Below are positions 8,139-17,685 of a DNA stretch of 64,000 nt, piece after piece. The stretch comes from JAXGTD01 sp040775095 (GTDB lineage: Bacteria > Pseudomonadota > Gammaproteobacteria > Chromatiales > Chromatiaceae), in the NCBI GenBank assembly GCA_040775095.1, contig JAXGTD010000003.1, forward strand, positions 1 through 64,000, given 5' to 3'. Below the pieces are notes generated by a model that was given only the letters and a program-made list of their open reading frames with translations, was not told where the DNA came from and did no database searches. Made by a program: the position numbers and the translations under genes. Position 1 is the first letter of the stretch. The number at the start of each line of letters is the position of its first letter.

Positions 8139-8828
8139 ATGTACTGGCAGGAAAACGATCACGAACCCGAGGTAGCCATCGCCGACGATGTCGTCGACGT
8201 GCTGTTCTCATTGCAATGCCGATCCCTCCCCGTCGACCACGCCTACGCGCTCTCGCGGGCCCTGGTCGGAGCCGTGCCGTGGCTTGCCGATGAGCCGCTC
8301 GCCGCCATTCATACCATCCACGTTGCCGGTTCGCAGAACGGCTGGGAGCGGCCAGCGCCTGGCGGTGACCAGCAGTTGCTGTTGTCGCGCCGGACCAAGC
8401 TGCAGATCCGCGTTCCCAAGGAACGTATCGCCGACCTCAAGTCCGCGCTCGAACAGATCACGGTGGACGTGTCCGGCACCCCAATGAAGATCGGAACGGG
8501 TAAGGAGCGGCCGCTGAGCCAACAGACCACACTGTTTGCCCGTTATGTCGTGGCCGTAACGGATCGGGATGAGGACGCCTTCCTGCGCTGGGCAGCCAAC
8601 GAGCTCGCCCGATTGGGCGTGGGCATCCGCAAGGCGCTCTGTGGCAAGACCACGCTGCTTGCGCTGCCCACGGGCCCGATTGCCGCCCGCAGCCTGATGT
8701 TGGCTGACCTCAGGCCGGAGGAGTCCATGCTCCTGCAGCGCCATGGCCTCGGACCGCACCGGGACATGGGCTGCGGTATCTTCATCCCGCACAAGGGCAT
8801 CGAGGCCATCGGAAAAACCAGTGGATGA
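8139..8828 (+). CDS. Orphan Cas6/Cmx6-like RAMP protein (CRISPR-type endoribonuclease fold)
   Basis: 229-residue protein resembling the type I-MYXAN Cas6/Cmx6 family (TIGR02807), recognised from memory of the pattern. Features seen: start YWQENDHE, DDVVDVLFSLQCRSLPVDHA (residues 17-35), the AIHTIHVAGSQNGWERP region with His58 and His61 as possible catalytic residues, SRRTKLQIRVP, the late RSLMLADLRPEES segment and a C-terminal glycine-rich loop GLGPHRDMGCG (203-213) typical of RAMP/Cas6 ferredoxin folds. Cas6 enzymes cut precursor crRNA, but no CRISPR array or other cas gene is present here. A different RNA target is therefore inferred. Start ATG 8139 has a poor Shine-Dalgarno. Confidence 0.75.
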   Translation: MYWQENDHEPEVAIADDVVDVLFSLQCRSLPVDHAYALSRALVGAVPWLADEPLAAIHTIHVAGSQNGWERPAPGGDQQLLLSRRTKLQIRVPKERIADLKSALEQITVDVSGTPMKIGTGKERPLSQQTTLFARYVVAVTDRDEDAFLRWAANELARLGVGIRKALCGKTTLLALPTGPIAARSLMLADLRPEESMLLQRHGLGPHRDMGCGIFIPHKGIEAIGKTSG

Positions 8829-9006
8829 CGCGGGAAACGGAATTCAATAATATTAGGATGCTTTGAACTGCAAACCTCTGCGGCCCGCTCCGCTTGTCCC
8901 CTGTGGCCACGGCGGACGGAGAACGACGAGCCTTTGCAGCACAAATCCATCCAACAATGCCGGCCCGCGTCAAGAAACGGCCGGAAACGACGAGAGGAGC
9001 ACCGAT

Positions 9007-9345
9007 ATGGCCATCCTGGTAAACGGTAAAAGCATCGAAACCACTGGAAGCGGCTACCTGGTCAACGTGTCCGACTGGGACGAGGACGTCGCGAAGGCGA
9101 TTGCCGCGGAAGAAGGCATCGAGCTCACGGATAAGCACTGGGACGTGATCAATTATCTGCGTGACGAGTACCTGAACAACAGCCAGAACCAACCAATGGA
9201 GCGGGCATTGCTGAAGGACATCGGCAAGACTTGGGGATCCAAGCCGACCAGCAAGGACGTCTACAAGCTCTTCCCGCTGGCCCCCACCAAACAGGGCACC
9301 AAGATTGCCGGGCTGCCGGAGGTGCTTCGAAAGGGCGGGTACTGA
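9007..9345 (+). CDS. DsrC/TusE-family paralogue lacking both C-terminal cysteines
   Basis: 112-residue DsrC homologue. The fold signature is clear next to the dsrC at 1622-1954: VNGKSIETTGSGYLVNVSDW, ELTDKHWDVINYLRDEY, and YKLFPLAPTKQGTKIAGLP. The arm ends PEVLRKGGY, and the whole protein has no cysteine, so it cannot carry sulfur. Cysteine-less DsrC-like proteins are known in sulfur oxidisers and have been proposed to be regulatory. ATG 9007 has a GAGAGGAGC ribosome site at 6-nt spacing; an open upstream frame to 8863 is ignored. A strong terminator follows. Confidence 0.92.
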   Translation: MAILVNGKSIETTGSGYLVNVSDWDEDVAKAIAAEEGIELTDKHWDVINYLRDEYLNNSQNQPMERALLKDIGKTWGSKPTSKDVYKLFPLAPTKQGTKIAGLPEVLRKGGY

Positions 9346-9370
9346 TCGCCCCACCCCATCGATGTCGAAA

Positions 9371-9400
9371 AGCCGACCCTATTGGGTCGGCTTTTTTTTT
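9371..9400 (+). terminator. Intrinsic terminator after the DsrC paralogue
   Basis: Perfect 9-bp stem AGCCGACCC / GGGTCGGCT with a TATT loop, running into nine consecutive T. It ends the transcript carrying the Cas6-like and DsrC-like genes and isolates the WYL regulator gene that starts at 9505. Confidence 0.93.
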
Positions 9401-9504
9401 GCAAACGACAGACCTGGCGCAAACCCGGCCTGGACCATCCAACTGGCGCGTGTCGCGAACGAGTACCATAATCTGGGACTACAGATAGCCCGAGCGACCC
9501 CGCC

Positions 9505-10527
9505 ATGGACAAGCTCAATCGTATCGCCGATCTCAAACGCATCCTCGCGGAGCGGCGCACGCCGATCGCGATCAGCGCGATCCAACACCGACTCGAGTGC
9601 TCCGAATCCACGGCACGGCGCCTGCTGCACAGCTATCGCGACGAGTTTGGCGCCCCGCTCGTCTACGATCCAAAACGCCGGGGCTGGCACCTGGACCAGA
9701 AGGCCGACGGCGCCGCGGATGAGTTGCCCGGACTCTGGTTCAAGCCAGCGGAGTTACACGCGTTGCTTGCCACCCGCGAGTTGCTGCGCCAGCTCGAGCC
9801 GGGCCTGCTCGCGGAGCAGACCGCTCCGATCGCCGCGCGCGTCGAAGGGATCCTCGCACACCAGGGGGTCGCCGCCGACGAGATCGCGCGGCGCGTGCGG
9901 CTGATCGCCATCGGCGCCCGCAACACCCCAAGCGATGGCTTTACCGCCGTTGCCGAGGCCGTGCTTAGCCGTCAGCGCCTGCGAATCCACTACGAGCCGC
10001 GCGGTCGGGAGCCGGAGCCGACCCGACCCCGGGACGTCTCACCGCAACGCCTGAGCTGGTACCGAGGCAACTGGTACCTCGAGGCCTGGTGCCATCGCGC
10101 GGAGGCCCTACGCTGCTTCTCCATCGACCGGATTGCCCACCCGGAGATCCTGGACAATCCGGCCAAAGAGATCCCCGGCAGCGACCTTGATGACTATTTC
10201 ACGACCGCGTTCGGCATCTTTGCCGGCCCCCCTGATGCGGTCGCCGTGCTGCGATTCAGCTCGCGACGCGCGCGTTGGGTGGCCGAGGAGGTCTGGCACC
10301 CCGACCAGCAGCACAAGTGGCTACCCGATGGCCGCTACCAGCTCGCCCTCCCCTATTCCAAGGCCCACCCCCATGAGCTGCTGATGGATATCCTCAAATA
10401 CGGTGCCGACTGCGAGATTCTGTCACCACCGGCGCTGCGGAGCGCCGCCGTGGAGCAACTCCGGGGCGCACTGGCGATGTATTCGAATGACGGCACCGCC
10501 GGTTCGGGAAACGAGCCCGGTCGGTGA
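9505..10527 (+). CDS. WYL-domain transcriptional regulator (HTH + WYL)
   Basis: 340-residue regulator. Residues 1-65 form a DeoR-like winged helix (LNRIADLKRILAERR, then CSESTARRLLHSYRDEFGAPLVYD). Residues 145-215 form a WYL ligand-sensing domain (RLRIHYEPRGRE, RLSWYRGNWYLEAWCH, LRCFSIDRI), followed by the WCX C-terminal extension. WYL regulators often control defence and CRISPR loci or bind nucleic-acid-derived ligands. Here one sits directly behind the orphan Cas6-like gene, but across a strong terminator, so it has its own promoter. Its targets are unknown. Confidence 0.92.
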   Translation: MDKLNRIADLKRILAERRTPIAISAIQHRLECSESTARRLLHSYRDEFGAPLVYDPKRRGWHLDQKADGAADELPGLWFKPAELHALLATRELLRQLEPGLLAEQTAPIAARVEGILAHQGVAADEIARRVRLIAIGARNTPSDGFTAVAEAVLSRQRLRIHYEPRGREPEPTRPRDVSPQRLSWYRGNWYLEAWCHRAEALRCFSIDRIAHPEILDNPAKEIPGSDLDDYFTTAFGIFAGPPDAVAVLRFSSRRARWVAEEVWHPDQQHKWLPDGRYQLALPYSKAHPHELLMDILKYGADCEILSPPALRSAAVEQLRGALAMYSNDGTAGSGNEPGR

Positions 10528-10657
10528 CCGCCGGGGCGCCTCGCCAGGACCAACCGTTGCGCACCCCTGTGCGAGCGCAGGCTTCCCCCGATCCACGGGC
10601 GCATCCCGTCCAGGGACCGCATCGACCGAGGGCCGGCAGCCGGCTGGCCGATCCCCC

Positions 10658-10740
10658 CTGAGGTGAGCCGGCGAAAACCATGTCGGCGAGAATAAAATCA
10701 GTAGCTTGCGTCATACCCAAAGCAGTCGACCGCCAACCCC
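10658..10740. repeat. Dispersed intergenic repeat, copy 1
   Basis: About 80 bp starting CTGAGGTGAGCCGGCG, with an A-rich centre (GAATAAAATC). Roughly three-quarters of positions align by eye with 30187-30268. Both copies lie between convergent genes, here the WYL regulator and the membrane protein gene, which suggests a mobile or REP-like intergenic element. No ORF or terminal structure was found. Confidence 0.5.
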
Positions 10741-10748
10741 AGGTTCCA

Positions 10749-11336
10749 TCAGCGTCTCCCTGATTGGGCGTCGCCCTCGTCGCGACCAATACCGGGACGC
10801 TGCTCCAACGCAGGCAGCGCCGCCCCACCCTCGTAGATGAGCCTGGCGGATGACTGCTCGCGCGCACGGAGGCGCTTTTCCTGACGCGAACGGACGGTAT
10901 AGCCCAGCGCCGCACCCCCGGCGGTGGAAATGGTCAGCAGCCCCAGGGTGACGAACTGTGCCAACATCATGGTCACGCCGATCCCCACCAGCCCACCCAC
11001 CGCGGCCCCCGTCTTGAGCTTGGCCCCACCGAGGCCGCGACCCTGCTTGGCCTCGATCCGGGCCTTGTCCCGCTCGGCCTTGAGACGGATCCGCTCGCGC
11101 TCCTTCGAATGACGTTGCTGCATGCGCGACAGTGCCTGCTCGCGGATGCCCCCGGCGATGGATTCAAACCACAGCGATACAAGGAAACCCAGCGTCGCGC
11201 CCAGCACGGCGAACAGGATCCCGGTGCGCGCGAGGTCGGTCTGCAGTGCGATATAGGTAACCAACGCGGTGGCGACCTGCAGCAGCAGGATGCCGACCAG
11301 GAACTTGAACAGACTCGTAAGACGTAGACCAAACAT
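10749..11336 (-). CDS. Inner-membrane protein with central charged coil (195 aa)
   Basis: Hypothetical membrane protein. Two N-terminal membrane helices are visible at about residues 8-28 and 36-56. A strongly charged helix follows (RMQQRHSKERERIRLKAERD, about 70-105). Then come two glycine-rich helices (about 108-128 and 130-150, GAAVGGLVGIGVTMM and LLTISTAGGAALGYTV). A basic tail ends the protein. No family recognised. It precedes the lipoprotein gene's 3' end in reverse order (11379) with a 42-bp gap, so both may be transcribed together from the right. Confidence 0.7.
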   Translation of the reverse strand: MFGLRLTSLFKFLVGILLLQVATALVTYIALQTDLARTGILFAVLGATLGFLVSLWFESIAGGIREQALSRMQQRHSKERERIRLKAERDKARIEAKQGRGLGGAKLKTGAAVGGLVGIGVTMMLAQFVTLGLLTISTAGGAALGYTVRSRQEKRLRAREQSSARLIYEGGAALPALEQRPGIGRDEGDAQSGRR

Positions 11337-11378
11337 GGTGGATTTGGGCCGCCCGAGGGCCGCGCTCAGAGAGACTCC

Positions 11379-12326
11379 CTAGTGTTCAGCATGCTTATCG
11401 ATGGCCGCGGAGCCCTGCCGCCGACCGAGCATAAAGACCCAGTTGGAGGCCGGTACGGCGTGACCGCCGCCGGGGTCGCCATCCGGAAACATTGCCATCA
11501 GCCGGTCGCGGATCGGGACCAGACTCTCGGCACGGCCAGCGATGTCGGACCCGACCGACCGGTCGTAAGCGTCGACTACCGAGTACATATACCCTGGCCC
11601 CACGGCGGTCAGGTCGACCAGCATAGCCGGCGCGGATGGATCGCTCGGGATCAACACGGGCTCAAGGCTGGAGACCAGAAACGGACCAGGGCGGGTGCGT
11701 AGACGCGCCGCCAGGGCATCATACCCCTGTCCCTGCAGATAGGCGGCAAATGCCTCGCGTGCGCCTCCCGACGGACCGGGACGGCGCAGGAACAGGTCGG
11801 TGGCGCGGCGGCGGTCCACGGGCAGCAGGAAGGCATGCAAGCGCCCACGTGCGCCGGCCCTGTCTCCCCCGGCGTCGACGACGTAGGTCTCGATCACCCG
11901 TAACAATTCCTGACGCGAATCAGGGATCGTCGTCGAGATGACATCCGGCTCCTGGCCAAACAGGATAACGGTGTAGAGCGCGTAGCCCGGTTGGGCGTCT
12001 GTCGGCAGCGCGGCACGCTCGGCGGAGTGTCGCCCACGCCCGGCGGCGGCCAGACCCTGAGAATCCGCTCCGGTATCGGACCACTCGCCGGCACTGCCAC
12101 CAACATCGCCCACGGCCGGCAGGGCGCCATCGGCGGAGCCTGGCACGGCCTGCCCGGGGCGATACCCCGGCGCGGCCGGAAGAGCCCGCGCATCGCCCCT
12201 GGCTTGCGGCTCGGACGCGCCGATCTGCCCCGGACCATTCCGCGCGCCGGCACAGGCGGCCAACAGGGCGGTGGCCAGCAGCGTCGCCGGTAATGGTGCG
12301 GGGGCAATGGCGAATCGGAAGGTCAT
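11379..12326 (-). CDS. Predicted lipoprotein of unknown function (315 aa)
   Basis: ATG at 12326 starts a signal sequence ending in the lipobox LLAAC (about residue 21-25), so an outer-membrane or periplasmic lipoprotein is predicted. Residues 30-105 are Gly/Ala/Asp-rich linker. From about 115 on there is a globular domain (GYALYTVILFGQEPD, ETYVVDAGGD, LHAFLLPVDRRRATDLFLR, LVDLTAVGPGYMYSVVDAYD). No enzyme motif recognised. The frame stays open far upstream through radC antisense, but the signal peptide fixes the start. It is divergent from radC. Confidence 0.75.
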   Translation of the reverse strand: MTFRFAIAPAPLPATLLATALLAACAGARNGPGQIGASEPQARGDARALPAAPGYRPGQAVPGSADGALPAVGDVGGSAGEWSDTGADSQGLAAAGRGRHSAERAALPTDAQPGYALYTVILFGQEPDVISTTIPDSRQELLRVIETYVVDAGGDRAGARGRLHAFLLPVDRRRATDLFLRRPGPSGGAREAFAAYLQGQGYDALAARLRTRPGPFLVSSLEPVLIPSDPSAPAMLVDLTAVGPGYMYSVVDAYDRSVGSDIAGRAESLVPIRDRLMAMFPDGDPGGGHAVPASNWVFMLGRRQGSAAIDKHAEH

Positions 12327-12611
12327 TGACTCTCGGCCACCCTCGCTCGGGGTATCGGCAAGGCAGAATCGCAATGATAGCGGATCCCCGAATCGGCGTA
12401 CCGCCGCCACGCGCGCGCGGCACGCTGCCGGGACTCGTTCGGGCGCATGCCGCGGCACCCGTGGCTTGGCATTCAGGGCTAGGGCGACACGAAACGTCAA
12501 CGCAACGCGCCCGCGCGCACGGTGGTGGCCAACGCATTGCCCAGGCAGGCTTGGCCGCAACGCGCCGCTGCAGTAGTCTCTACGTACACGATAACAGAAC
12601 GGACTGACAGC

Positions 12612-13286
12612 ATGGCGATCAGCGACTGGCCGAAAGACGAAAGACCGCGCGAGCGACTGCTGGAGAGGGGCGCCGGCGCCCTGACCGATGCCGAGTTGTT
12701 GGCGATCTTTTTGCGCACCGGCGTACCCGGCAAGACCGCGGTCGACCTTGCACGCGCTCTGTTGGCGGAGCTGGGCGGCCTGCTGGGTCTCTTCTCTGCC
12801 AGCCAGGGGGAATTCTGCCGGGCGAAGGGCCTCGGCGCGGCCAAGTATGCGCAGCTCCAGGCCGTGCTGGAGATGACCCGGCGCTATCTGCACGAGGAGA
12901 TCGTCGGGCGCGATGTCCTGACCAGCCCCGATGCAACCCGCCAATACCTCAAGGCACGGCTCCGGGCCCTGCCGCACGAGGTCTTCGCCTGTCTGTTCCT
13001 CGACAATCGCCATCGCATCATCGCGTTCCGAGAGCTGTTTCGTGGAACCATCGACGGCGCCAGCGTCCACCCCCGGGAGGTCGTCAGAGAGGCGATGCGC
13101 TGCAACGCGGCGGCGGTGATATTTGCCCACAATCACCCCTCTGGTGTCGCTGAGCCGAGCCAGGCGGACCTGCGCATCACGCAACGGTTGTGCGATGCGC
13201 TCGACCTGGTCGACGTCCGGGTGCTTGACCATTTCATCGTCGGCGAGGGCAACGGGACCTCATTTGCAGAGCGCGGACTCATGTAG
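12612..13286 (+). CDS. radC: RadC family JAMM/MPN-domain protein
   Basis: 224-residue RadC/YsxA-type protein. An N-terminal helix-hairpin-helix region ([18 protein letters not shown] to [17 protein letters not shown]) precedes the MPN+ domain. The metal motif is visible: E in [20 protein letters not shown], then [16 protein letters not shown] (HxH-x7-S-x2-D). Despite the name, no DNA-repair role is established for the family. ATG 12612 is preceded by ACTGACAGC, giving the common start [14 protein letters not shown]. It lies upstream of rpmB-rpmG, a frequent gammaproteobacterial arrangement. Confidence 0.95.
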   Translation: MAISDWPKDERPRERLLERGAGALTDAELLAIFLRTGVPGKTAVDLARALLAELGGLLGLFSASQGEFCRAKGLGAAKYAQLQAVLEMTRRYLHEEIVGRDVLTSPDATRQYLKARLRALPHEVFACLFLDNRHRIIAFRELFRGTIDGASVHPREVVREAMRCNAAAVIFAHNHPSGVAEPSQADLRITQRLCDALDLVDVRVLDHFIVGEGNGTSFAERGLM

Positions 13287-13435
13287 GCGCACGACCCGGG
13301 CGAACGGGCCACCCCCTGAGTCACGTTGAGCCACTGAGCCACTTCCAACTTGACCTCAATCCCGCTAGCCTGTATGTTTTCGCGTCTTTACCAGCGCATC
13401 TTGCGCTGAACGGAAATGATCGAGGACCCGGCGAC

Positions 13436-13672
13436 ATGTCTAAAGTCTGTCAGGTGACCGGCAAGCGCCCCGTCACCGGTAACAACGTCTCCCACGCGCA
13501 CAATAAAACCAAGCGGCGTTTCCTGCCGAACCTGCATTACCACCGTTTCTGGGTGGAGGCCGAAAAGCGCTGGGTGCGTCTGCGCGTGACCACAAAAGGC
13601 ATGCGCATCATCGACAAGCTGGGTATCGACAAGGTCCTTGCCGACATCCGCGCCCGCGGCGAACAGGTCTAA
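13436..13672 (+). CDS. rpmB: 50S ribosomal protein L28
   Basis: 78 residues, the usual length, with the family sequence [20 protein letters not shown] and basic, rRNA-binding composition. Lies 16 bp upstream of rpmG in the conserved rpmB-rpmG pair. No zinc-binding cysteine set is visible beyond the single Cys5, so this is the C- (zinc-independent) form. Confidence 0.99.
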   Translation: MSKVCQVTGKRPVTGNNVSHAHNKTKRRFLPNLHYHRFWVEAEKRWVRLRVTTKGMRIIDKLGIDKVLADIRARGEQV

Positions 13673-13688
13673 CTCCGGAGCGAACAGC

Positions 13689-13856
13689 ATGGCCAAGGCA
13701 GCACGCGACAAGATCCGTCTTATCTCCAGCGCCGGTACCGGTCACTTCTACACGACCACCAAGAACAAGCGCAACACGCCCGGCAAGATGGAGATGAAGA
13801 AGTTCGACCCGGTCATCCGGCAACATGTGATGTACAAGGAAGGAAAAATCAAATAG
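13689..13856 (+). CDS. rpmG: 50S ribosomal protein L33
   Basis: 55 residues from ATG 13689 ([20 protein letters not shown]). An open frame begins 51 bp earlier inside rpmB, but the upstream CCGGAGCG supplies a Shine-Dalgarno for this start. It has no CxxC pairs, so this is the zinc-independent paralogue type. Cotranscribed with rpmB. Confidence 0.99.
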   Translation: MAKAARDKIRLISSAGTGHFYTTTKNKRNTPGKMEMKKFDPVIRQHVMYKEGKIK

Positions 13857-13946
13857 TCCGGCCCCATGGCGGGACCTGGATGTGACGTCCTCCATGGCCA
13901 GAAAAGGATAGGGTGCCAGGGCGCGCTTCCCCGGCGACGACCGATT

Positions 13947-13984
13947 CAGGCGAGCGGAAACCCGGTTTTCGCTCGCCTGTTTTC
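13947..13984 (+). terminator. Likely terminator of rpmB-rpmG
   Basis: Perfect 10-bp stem CAGGCGAGCG / CGCTCGCCTG around a 13-nt loop, followed by TTTTC, 90 bp after rpmG. The loop carries GGAAACCCGGTTTT, similar to the hairpins in the repeat at 22501-22765. The rest of 13857-14481 holds no supportable gene. Confidence 0.75.
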
Positions 13985-14401
13985 GTGTTGCCCGACCCCA
14001 GCAGTCAGACGACGCTTCCCAGTCGCGGAGCACCCCGCCTGCCCTGAAGAGCGCGGCCCCGGTCGGGGTTCCGGATCCCTTCGATGGGTTCGGCGCCACG
14101 CGGGGGTGCGACAGGCCTCACGCCTGACCAGCGGCCAGCCTCCTCCCCCCGGTGCCAACCGCGCGGTGACACCCCGGCCCCGACTTTCCGGGGACCGGCC
14201 GATCGCCGCATCGGCTGTCCGCGATCGGCGACCTGCACCGCGAGGTGCGCTGGCCCGGCTCGCCCGGCGCGAATGGGATGAGCCGAACGGCGGACGTGGC
14301 CGGGAGAATTCCGGGACCGCCCCTCTCGGCGGACGCCGATCACCTGCGTTCCAGGCATTGAATCGGCTCACATTTCGCCAGGCACAACTCGCGGAGCGCC
14401 C

Positions 14402-14432
14402 CATTTTCAGGCGCTTGCAGCGCTCGAAAATG
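14402..14432. terminator. 31-bp imperfect inverted repeat downstream of ihfB
   Basis: CATTTTC (14402-14408) pairs with GAAAATG (14426-14432), and the inner GCGCT arms pair as well; two central positions mismatch. It lies 50 bp after the ihfB stop in its transcription direction. There is an A/U-rich base but no long U run. A terminator or mRNA 3'-end stabiliser is inferred. Confidence 0.4.
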
Positions 14433-14481
14433 CCCGGCCTTCCGTGGCCCGGACGGGAAACGTCTCAAAATCAGCGTTTGC

Positions 14482-14835
14482 CTAGCAGCCGCTCGCGGCG
14501 ACCTTGAGCGCAGGCCCGGTGTCGCGCTCCGTCGACGACTGAAGCGTGGCCTGGTAGGCATCGTTGACACGATCACGCAATTCCTTGCCGGGCTTGAAGT
14601 GCGGGACATGCTTGCCCGAGAGAGCAACCGAGTCACCGGTCTTTGGGTTGCGTCCGATGCGGGGCGGACGATAGTGCAGCGAAAAGCTGCCGAAGCCGCG
14701 AATCTCGATGCGCTCGCCACAAGCAAGCGCACTACTCATCTGCTCGAGGATGCAGCGCACTGCCAGCTCCACATCCTTGTAGGCAAGGTGGCTCTGCTCG
14801 GCAGCCAGGATGTCGATGAGCTCGGATTTCATCAT
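14482..14835 (-). CDS. ihfB: Integration host factor subunit beta
   Basis: HU/IHF-family DNA-bending protein. [17 protein letters not shown] and the DNA-binding arm [27 protein letters not shown] (two beta strands with the intercalating proline region) identify the beta subunit. It has 117 residues, about 20 longer than usual owing to a C-terminal tail rich in T/S ending VAASGC. Start chosen at 14835 by alignment with MTKSELI; 14832 is also possible. It follows rpsA, the conserved gammaproteobacterial order, but with a hairpin between. Confidence 0.97.
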   Translation of the reverse strand: MMKSELIDILAAEQSHLAYKDVELAVRCILEQMSSALACGERIEIRGFGSFSLHYRPPRIGRNPKTGDSVALSGKHVPHFKPGKELRDRVNDAYQATLQSSTERDTGPALKVAASGC

Positions 14836-14858
14836 GTTGAATATGCCTGCGATACGGA

Positions 14859-14887
14859 AATCAGCCCGGCGCATGCCGGGCCTGATT
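14859..14887 (-). promoter_or_regulatory. Strong hairpin directly upstream of ihfB
   Basis: AATCAG-CCCGGC / GCCGGG-CCTGATT pair with one bulged base around a GCAT loop, 24 nt before the ihfB start codon. In the minus-strand RNA the stem is followed by AUUUCC. It could act as an attenuator between rpsA and ihfB or as a leader structure of ihfB. Confidence 0.55.
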
Positions 14888-15107
14888 GAGGCTGTAACGT
14901 GGGCGGAGGCAGGTTTTCAGGCCTGCTGGGATCAGCCCGCACGACTGGGCGGACGACAGGGCGGACCGGTCGCGGGTTCGGCATCAAGGGGCGCGACCGC
15001 GGGGTCGCGCACCGACGGGCGATGTCGCAGCTGCCGCGACACGACCAACCGCACACGGCGGCGGGGACGACCCTGGACAGGGCCGATCCCCGTGAGTGGG
15101 TGTGTCG

Positions 15108-16787
<1,680 letters not shown>

Positions 16788-16893
16788 GGGTTTGGGGTTT
16801 CCTGGGTTCGGCGCCTGGCCTGTTTCCTCGCGCAACCACGTATTGTCTTAAGCCGCGGCCGAGCCCGGCGGTTGCTCTCGGAAACAGGGTCAT

Positions 16894-16926
16894 GAAAAAA
16901 ACACAGCCGACGGAAACTCCGCCGGC
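16894..16926 (-). terminator. Terminator or attenuator between cmk and rpsA
   Basis: On the minus strand GCCGGCGGA / TCCGTCGGC form a 9-bp stem (one G-U) with a 3-nt loop, followed by TGTG and seven T. It lies 64 bp after the cmk stop and about 107 bp before the rpsA start, so rpsA probably has its own promoter or is expressed by readthrough. Confidence 0.8.
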
Positions 16927-16989
16927 CACCGATTGTGACAGACCCGCTGGGGGACGTCGGTCTTGCAGGCCCGCTATTCCACGCGGGCG

Positions 16990-17685
16990 TCAGTCTCGGA
17001 CCAGGTTCGGGAAGACGCGCCGTACCGTCTGCACAACCCGATCGAGCACTTCGTCGATCGAGAGCGCGGTGGTGTCGATGAACACCGCGCCGTCGGGAAT
17101 CCTCAGCGGACTTTCCGCGCGATTACGGTCTCGCTCGTCGCGCTCACGAAGCTCCGTTACAAGGTCTGGCAGATTAGCATCCATGCCCTTTGCTTTCAAC
17201 TGTTTATGACGCCTGCGGGCACGCTCATCGGCACTGGCATCGAGGTAGATCTTGACCGGCGCGCTCGGGAACACGTTCGAGCCCATGTCGCGCCCATCGG
17301 CCACCAGCCCGGGCGCCCGCACGGCGTTGCGCTGCCAGCCCAGCAGCGCCGCACGCACCGACCCATGCACCGCGACCCGGGAGGCCGCGTCGCCGGCCCG
17401 CTCGTCGCGGATCAGGGTCGACACATCCTCGCCGTCGAGCAACACCCGCTCGCCGGCAAAACCGACCTCGACTGAACCGGCGAGCGCGGCCAGCGCGGCG
17501 CCGTCGTCGAGGTCGACGCCACGCCGCACCGCCGCCAGGCCAAGGGTCCGATAGAGCGCGCCACTGTCAAGCACATGCCAGCCAAGCCGTCTGGCCAGAC
17601 CGCCGGCGATGGTGCCTTTCCCAGTACCCGAGGGACCGTCGATGGTCACCACGGGAACCGCGCCCCGTGCGGCGTCCGGATTCAT
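16990..17685 (-). CDS. cmk: Cytidylate kinase
   Basis: 231-residue P-loop kinase phosphorylating CMP and dCMP. The Walker A is TIDGPSGTGKGTIAGGLARR. LDSGALYRTLGLAA and VADGRDMGSNVFP are the NMP-binding and family motifs, and the lid RDERDRNRAESPL is present. ATG 17685 overlaps the aroA stop by ATGA, showing translational coupling. Upstream in-frame codons overlap aroA and are rejected. Confidence 0.98.
   Translation of the reverse strand: MNPDAARGAVPVVTIDGPSGTGKGTIAGGLARRLGWHVLDSGALYRTLGLAAVRRGVDLDDGAALAALAGSVEVGFAGERVLLDGEDVSTLIRDERAGDAASRVAVHGSVRAALLGWQRNAVRAPGLVADGRDMGSNVFPSAPVKIYLDASADERARRRHKQLKAKGMDANLPDLVTELRERDERDRNRAESPLRIPDGAVFIDTTALSIDEVLDRVVQTVRRVFPNLVRD

Noticed and set aside
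9007..9345. TusE (2-thiouridine sulfur carrier) as identity for the DsrC paralogue
   Set aside because: TusE keeps the penultimate Cys; this protein has no cysteine at all, so TusE function is not possible.
7066..10527. CRISPR array near the Cas6-like gene
   Set aside because: No regularly spaced direct repeats of about 25-40 bp were seen here or elsewhere in the window.
13857..14481. Overlapping frames of 117-213 codons between rpmG and ihfB
   Set aside because: Mutually overlapping, R/P-rich translations in both directions; no ribosome sites or motifs. Only hairpins are supported.
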